The notes under the pieces were generated by a model. It ran no database searches, was not told the DNA's origin, and worked only from the letters and a program-made list of their open reading frames with translations. Below, piece after piece: positions 8,742 to 13,586 of a DNA stretch of 13,586 nt; position 1 is the first letter of the stretch; each line of letters begins with the position of its first letter. A program made the translations under genes and the position numbers. The stretch covers positions 9,313 to 22,898 of the forward strand of contig DAONJL010000013.1 in the NCBI GenBank assembly GCA_035405645.1, given 5' to 3'. The DNA is from DAONJL01 sp035405645 [NCBI: bacterium]. GTDB taxonomy: Bacteria > JAGOBX01 > DAONJL01.

Positions 8742-11551
8742 AAGAATTGCCCTGTGTAAGATTTTGAACATTTTAAAATATCATCTACTCTGCCATTAAA
8801 AATAACTTCTCCACCTTCATCTCCACCTTCAGGTCCTAAATCTATTATCCAATCTGCTACTTTTATTACATCTAAATTATGCTCTATTACTATTACTGTA
8901 TTTCCTTTATCAACTAATCGTTGTAATACCTCAATTAGTTTCTTTGTATCTGCAAAATGTAAACCTGTTGTTGGTTCATCTAATAAATATAATGTCCTGC
9001 CTGTATCTGTTTTTGATAATTCTGTTGATAATTTTATTCTTTGCGCTTCGCCGCCGCTTAATGTTGTTGCTGACTGTCCAAGTTTTATATAATCTAATCC
9101 AACATCTTTTAATAATTGTAATTTCCTTTTTATTGGTGGTATTTTTTCAAATAATAAATATGCTTCTTCTACATTCATCTCCAATACATCATATATATTT
9201 TTTCCTTTATATTTTACTTCAAGTGTTTCACTATTAAATCGTCTACCTTTACATACTTCACAGGTTACAAATACATCAGGTAAAAAATGCATTTCAATTA
9301 ATTTTACTCCTGCCCCCTGACATTCTTCACATCTTCCACCTTTTACATTGAAACTAAATCTACTCTTTTTAAAACCACGATATTGTGCATCTTTTGTCTG
9401 GGCAAATACATCACGAATATAATTAAATACCCCTGTATATGTTGCAGGATTTGAACGTGGTGTCCGGCCTATTGGTGTTTGGTCAATATTTATTACTTTA
9501 TCTATTAAATGATAATTTCTTATTTCTTTGTATTTACCTGCTCTTATTGTTTTATTTTTATAGATAAGTCTTAACATTGCATTATATAATACATCATAAA
9601 TTAATGAACTTTTACCAGAACCTGAAACACCTGTAACTACTGTTAATACTCCTAATGGAATTTTTACATTTATATTTTTTAAATTATTTTCTGCTGCTCC
9701 AATTATTTCTAAAAATTCTTTCGGTTCTCGCTTTTTTTCTGGTATTTCAATAAAATGCTCACCATTTAAATATTTTGCTGTTAGCGATTCTTTTGATTTT
9801 AATATTTCATTTAATGTGCCACTTGCTACAACATATCCACCATTTGCACCTGCGCCTGGTCCTAAATCAATTATAAAATCTGCTGCTCGAATTGTATTCT
9901 CATCATGTTCAACTACTATTACTGTATTTCCTAATTCTTTTAATTCTTTTAATGTCCTAATTAGTTTTTCATTATCTTTTTGATGTAAACCAATACTCGG
10001 CTCATCTAGAACATATAAAACTCCCATTAATTGCGAACCTAATTGTGTTGCTAATCTAATTCGTTGTGCTTCTCCGCCTGATAATGTCCTTGCTTCTCGC
10101 TCTATTGTTAAATAATCAAGTCCTACATTTATTAAAAATTTTAACCTGTTATTTATCTCTTTTATTATTGGTTCTGCTATTATTTTTTTTTCTCCTGTAA
10201 AATTTATATTCTTAAAATAATTTGATAATTCTTTTATACTCATTCTCGATATCTCAATTATATTTTTTCCTTTTATATTTTCATCTGTATCAAGTGTCAC
10301 TGCTATACTTTCTTTTCGTAATCGCATTCCTTTACATTCATTACATGCTGTCGCACTCATAAAACTTTCATACCATTCTCTCATACTTTGTGATGTTGTT
10401 TGTAAATATCGTCTTCTTAACTTTGGTATTATTCCTTCCCATTCCTTTTCCATTTCTAATAAAAAATTTTTTCCAGAATATTTACTTAAAAATTTTTTAC
10501 CTCCTGAACCATATAAAATTAAATCAATTATTTCTTCTGGTAAATCTTTAAATGGTGTATCAAGTGAAAAATTATATTCTTTTGCTAATGCATCTATTTC
10601 CCAAAATGAAAATGAATCTATATTTTTTAAATATTTTATTGCCCCTTCTCTTAAACTTAAACTTTTATCTGGTATAATTAAATCTATATTAAATTCTAAT
10701 TTATAGCCCAATCCTTTACACGCTGGACAAGCACCATAAGGATTATTAAATGAAAATATTCTTGGTTCAAGTGGTTGGCTACTTATTCCACAATTTATAC
10801 ATATATTTTTTTCTGAAAATAATTTTTCTTCTTTATCATTTATTTTTAATATGAAAAGCCCTTGTCCTATATTTAATGCTATTTCTACTGAATTTACTAT
10901 TCGCGTCCTTGCTTCTTTTTTGAGTTTTAATTTATCTATTATTACGGATATATTATGCTTTATTGTTTTACTTAGTTTTGGCTTATCATATAATGATACT
11001 TCTTCTCCATCAATTTTTGCCCTGGTAAATCCTTTTTCTATTAATTCTTCAAATAAATCTTTAAATTCGCCTTTTTTACTTCTAACTACTGGTGCTAATA
11101 TTTCTAATTTCGTTTCTTCTGGTAATTTATATATTATCTCTATTATTTTATCTATTGGTAATGCTGTTATTTTTTCGCCGCATTGATAACAACGCTGTGT
11201 TCCAACTCTTGCAAATAATATTCTTAAATAATCATATATTTCTGTTATTGTGCCAACTGTTGAACGAGGATTTTTACTTATTGCGCCCTGGTCTATTGCT
11301 ATTGCTGGTGATAATCCTGTTATTTTCTCTACTTTTGGTTTATTCATTTGTCCTAAAAATTGGCGTGCATAACTCGATAATGATTCTATATATCTTCGTT
11401 GGCCCTCTGCATATATTGTATCAAATGCAAGTGTGCTTTTTCCTGAACCACTTAATCCTGTTATTATTATTAATTTATCTCGTGGTATTTTAATATTTAT
11501 ATTTTTTAAATTATGCTCATAAGCATTATATATCTCTATATATGAATTCAT
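8720..11551 (-). CDS. uvrA: Excinuclease ABC subunit A
   Basis: A 943-residue DNA-damage recognition ATPase of nucleotide excision repair, acting as a dimer with UvrB. Both ABC modules are intact. Module one has Walker [10 protein letters not shown] (32-40), signature LSGGEAQ (490-496) and Walker B VLDEP (514-518). Module two has Walker [10 protein letters not shown] (641-649), signature LSGGEAQ (831-837) and Walker B LLDEP (856-860). Zinc sites are C251/C254 with C275/C278, and C741/C744 with C764/C767. Further CxxC pairs at 121-124 and 403-406 also occur in the family. Length is normal. AAAGGA lies seven bases before the ATG. It is last in the operon after the FapA-like gene and yggS, 36 bp after yggS. 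No LexA-box-like operator was seen just upstream. Confidence 0.99.
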   Translation of the reverse strand: MNSYIEIYNAYEHNLKNINIKIPRDKLIIITGLSGSGKSTLAFDTIYAEGQRRYIESLSSYARQFLGQMNKPKVEKITGLSPAIAIDQGAISKNPRSTVGTITEIYDYLRILFARVGTQRCYQCGEKITALPIDKIIEIIYKLPEETKLEILAPVVRSKKGEFKDLFEELIEKGFTRAKIDGEEVSLYDKPKLSKTIKHNISVIIDKLKLKKEARTRIVNSVEIALNIGQGLFILKINDKEEKLFSEKNICINCGISSQPLEPRIFSFNNPYGACPACKGLGYKLEFNIDLIIPDKSLSLREGAIKYLKNIDSFSFWEIDALAKEYNFSLDTPFKDLPEEIIDLILYGSGGKKFLSKYSGKNFLLEMEKEWEGIIPKLRRRYLQTTSQSMREWYESFMSATACNECKGMRLRKESIAVTLDTDENIKGKNIIEISRMSIKELSNYFKNINFTGEKKIIAEPIIKEINNRLKFLINVGLDYLTIEREARTLSGGEAQRIRLATQLGSQLMGVLYVLDEPSIGLHQKDNEKLIRTLKELKELGNTVIVVEHDENTIRAADFIIDLGPGAGANGGYVVASGTLNEILKSKESLTAKYLNGEHFIEIPEKKREPKEFLEIIGAAENNLKNINVKIPLGVLTVVTGVSGSGKSSLIYDVLYNAMLRLIYKNKTIRAGKYKEIRNYHLIDKVINIDQTPIGRTPRSNPATYTGVFNYIRDVFAQTKDAQYRGFKKSRFSFNVKGGRCEECQGAGVKLIEMHFLPDVFVTCEVCKGRRFNSETLEVKYKGKNIYDVLEMNVEEAYLLFEKIPPIKRKLQLLKDVGLDYIKLGQSATTLSGGEAQRIKLSTELSKTDTGRTLYLLDEPTTGLHFADTKKLIEVLQRLVDKGNTVIVIEHNLDVIKVADWIIDLGPEGGDEGGEVIFNGRVDDILKCSKSYTGQFLKKYLSS

Positions 11552-11587
11552 CTTATTTTCCTTTCGTTTTTTTGATAGGAAATTTTA

Positions 11588-12280
11588 TTAATTAAAAAAT
11601 GCTGTTCCTATTCGTAATATATTTGCGCCTTCTTCTATTGCTATTAAATAATCATTACTCATTCCATAGGATAGATATTTGAAATTTTTTAAATTAAATT
11701 TTTCTTTTATTTTTTCAAATAATTTATATGTTTTTTGAAATGGTATCCTTATTTCTTTTTCATTATTAGTAAATGGTGCCATTGTCATTAATCCACATAT
11801 TCTTATATTTAATAAATTTATACTTCCCTCAAATAATTTTAATATTTCATTTTCTTCTTTTAAACCATATTTTGTTTCTTCACCTGACATATTTACTTCT
11901 ATTAATACATCTGTTATCAAATTTTTTTCTTTTGATTTTTCATTGATTTTTTTTAATAATTCAAATGAATCAATTGAATGTATTAAATATGTTTTTCCAA
12001 CTATGTATTTTATTTTATTCGATTGTAAATGACCTATTAAATGCCAGATTGCGTTTTTACCTATTTCTTCATATTTTTTTAAAAATTCTTGAACTCGATT
12101 TTCACCAAGATTATTTATTCCATTTTCTAATAATATTTTTGCTGTTTCTACATCAACAGTTTTTGTTACTCCTATAATAGTTATTTCTTCTGGCGCTCTG
12201 CCACATTTTATACATCTTTCTTTTATTTTTTCTTTTATTTTTTTTATGTTTTCTTTTATTTTTACTTCTATATCGTGCAT
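11588..12280 (-). CDS. yggS: YggS-family PLP homeostasis protein
   Basis: A 230-residue cytoplasmic protein of the YggS/PROSC (PLPBP) family, a single-domain alanine-racemase-like TIM barrel that binds pyridoxal phosphate and buffers its level and that of amino/keto acids; it has no established enzymatic reaction. The PLP lysine is K40 in GVTKT. Other signatures are GENRVQE (59-65), HLIGHLQSNK (80-89), LMTM (164-167), LSYGMSNDY (203-211) and RIGTAFF (223-229). The ATG at 12280 overlaps the last 13 bases of the upstream FapA-like gene, with only a weak AAGAAG-type ribosome site inside that gene, so translational coupling is likely. In many bacteria yggS sits with cell-division or proC genes; here it lies between a FapA-like gene and uvrA. 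Confidence 0.96.
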   Translation of the reverse strand: MHDIEVKIKENIKKIKEKIKERCIKCGRAPEEITIIGVTKTVDVETAKILLENGINNLGENRVQEFLKKYEEIGKNAIWHLIGHLQSNKIKYIVGKTYLIHSIDSFELLKKINEKSKEKNLITDVLIEVNMSGEETKYGLKEENEILKLFEGSINLLNIRICGLMTMAPFTNNEKEIRIPFQKTYKLFEKIKEKFNLKNFKYLSYGMSNDYLIAIEEGANILRIGTAFFN

Positions 12281-13586
12281 ACTTCTTCTGCTTCTTGACC
12301 TTCTATTTGTTTTTGTATTTCTGTTACCTCTTTTATTATTTTTATTATCTCTTCTTTTAGATATTTTAATTCACCTTTGATTTTTTCTTTTTCTTCTTTT
12401 TGCTCATCACTCGTTTGCGAATATTTTTCTAATAATCCATTATATTTATTCTTTAATATTTTTAAGTTTGCTTTCTTATTATCTATTATTATCATAAATT
12501 TACTTATTTTTTCTTTATCTATTTTTTCAAAATTATAATATACTTCTGCTATATAATCTTTTTTGCCTATGCCAAATAATCCGCCTACTCCTTTTTCTAA
12601 TATTTTTACTACAAGTAAATTCTCATCATTTATATTAAAATATTCTAATGCTTTTTCTTTTATTTTTTCGATCGTCTCTCCTTTAAATATTTTTAATGAT
12701 TCTATTACCCTTATTTTTTTCTTATCATTTTTTTTAATTAATAAACTACTTAAATTTGATTCTTTTATTGATAACATTTCAGATGCATATATTTCTGATT
12801 TTGATAAATCTAATAATTCTATTTCAACAAATTTATAGGTATTTTCATATTTATAAATTTTTTCTTTTTCAGAACACGGCGTTAATGAAACATAATTATC
12901 TTTAAATTTTAATATTCCATTGCAGCCTGCAAAAAATCTTAATTCTTTTGCATCACTAAAAATATTTTGTCCAAATTTTATATTTATATCTTTTCCTTTT
13001 AATGGTGGAACTACATAATTAAAAATATCAACACCTGATTTTCCTATTTGCGGTAATGTTTTATAAAATATTAATTGTCCTCTTGCAACATATACTTCTT
13101 CATTCTCTTTTAATAATGAATATTTTATTTCTGCATCTGCACCTGCAGTAGGTTTTATTCCTTCGGCTACTAATATCTTTTTATTATATTCTTTATTTTT
13201 TATTGCATCCTGTATTGGTTTTATTTTTATCTGATTTAAATTATATAATTGCAATACTTCATATACATAATCAAAATTAAGTTTTTTGCCATCTTTATCT
13301 TTTGGTGGTTTTAATTCTATATAAGCATTAAATTTATCTGATACATCTACTTCTACCCAGGCATCTTTTTCTTTATCATATTGATTATATCCAACTATTG
13401 TTCGTTCTTCTTTATTTTCTTTTAGTATGTTTTTTATTATCTGAAAACTTACCTTTACAAAATGATTCTTTTTACAATATTCTTCTATTTCTTCTATATT
13501 TATTTCTTTTCCTTTATTTTTTGGTGGTGAATATTCAAATATTAATTTTCCTTCTAATATTTTAAAATTATATTTTGCATCAATTG
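12268..13586 (-). CDS. FapA-like protein with Jag-N and coiled coil (5' partial)
   Basis: The frame is open to the window edge, with 438 codons visible. A TTG at 13254 has in-frame, family-like sequence before it and is an internal Leu. Visible residues 69-235 match the FapA N-terminal region (DUF342 family, flagellar/surface assembly): AYIELKPP (87-94), VAEGIKPTAGADAEI, then GQLIFYKTLPQIGKSGVDIF, VVPPLKGKD and a FFAGCNGILKF segment. Residues 12-46 look like a second copy of the strand-PP-helix unit. The beta-solenoid normally expected next is missing. Instead, residues about 291-350 resemble a Jag-N domain (ending GGLFGIGKKDYIAEV), and 355-430 is a charged, Lys/Glu-rich coiled coil. No signal peptide can be judged. 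It leads the operon with yggS and uvrA. The family call is moderately sure; the function is not known. Confidence 0.75.
   Translation of the reverse strand, partial: IDAKYNFKILEGKLIFEYSPPKNKGKEINIEEIEEYCKKNHFVKVSFQIIKNILKENKEERTIVGYNQYDKEKDAWVEVDVSDKFNAYIELKPPKDKDGKKLNFDYVYEVLQLYNLNQIKIKPIQDAIKNKEYNKKILVAEGIKPTAGADAEIKYSLLKENEEVYVARGQLIFYKTLPQIGKSGVDIFNYVVPPLKGKDINIKFGQNIFSDAKELRFFAGCNGILKFKDNYVSLTPCSEKEKIYKYENTYKFVEIELLDLSKSEIYASEMLSIKESNLSSLLIKKNDKKKIRVIESLKIFKGETIEKIKEKALEYFNINDENLLVVKILEKGVGGLFGIGKKDYIAEVYYNFEKIDKEKISKFMIIIDNKKANLKILKNKYNGLLEKYSQTSDEQKEEKEKIKGELKYLKEEIIKIIKEVTEIQKQIEGQEAEEVCTI

Noticed and set aside
12268-13254. FapA-like gene starting at the TTG at 13254
   Set aside because: The frame stays open to the window edge and the upstream codons encode recognisable FapA N-terminal sequence (AYIELKPP and beyond), so the TTG is an internal leucine codon.

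Overview
The window is very AT-rich (roughly a quarter G+C by eye) bacterial chromosome, densely coding, with overlapping genes, clear GGAGG-type ribosome binding sites and the standard code. No rRNA, tRNA, insertion sequence, phage gene or CRISPR array is visible. The gene set (HypC, a chemoreceptor, PilZ and FapA-type proteins, YfhO) suggests a motile or surface-active, probably anaerobic bacterium with hydrogenase metabolism elsewhere in the genome. I cannot name the phylum from the sequence.

Layout. (1) Positions 1-3838, plus strand: a tightly overlapped run of a YfhO-type membrane protein (5' end outside the window), hypC, and a ClC chloride channel/transporter with a C-terminal CBS pair. 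The overlaps imply one transcript. (2) 3839-5289: a short AT-rich spacer with a promoter-like element, then enolase as a single gene ending in a stem-loop. (3) 5290-8713: a spacer with a good sigma70-type promoter (TTGTCG, 17 bp, TATAAT), then a large chemoreceptor whose cytoplasmic half carries about ten tandem HAMP-like units of mostly exactly 40 residues, followed 16 bp later by a small PilZ-domain protein. (4) 8720-13586, minus strand: transcription enters from the right through a FapA-like protein (5' end outside the window), then yggS (13 bp overlap), then uvrA (36 bp gap). This operon converges on the PilZ gene with only 6 bp between the stop codons.

How the genes may work together. 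The chemoreceptor and PilZ gene look like a two-gene signalling unit that could join methyl-accepting sensing to cyclic-di-GMP. The FapA-like protein across the convergent junction belongs to a family tied to flagellar or surface assembly, but here it lacks the family's usual beta-solenoid and carries a Jag-N-like domain and a coiled coil instead. The most unusual item is the poly-HAMP array. Its DNA similarity pattern suggests growth by duplication of 120-bp units, perhaps of a 360-bp three-unit block. Enolase, UvrA and YggS are ordinary housekeeping proteins.
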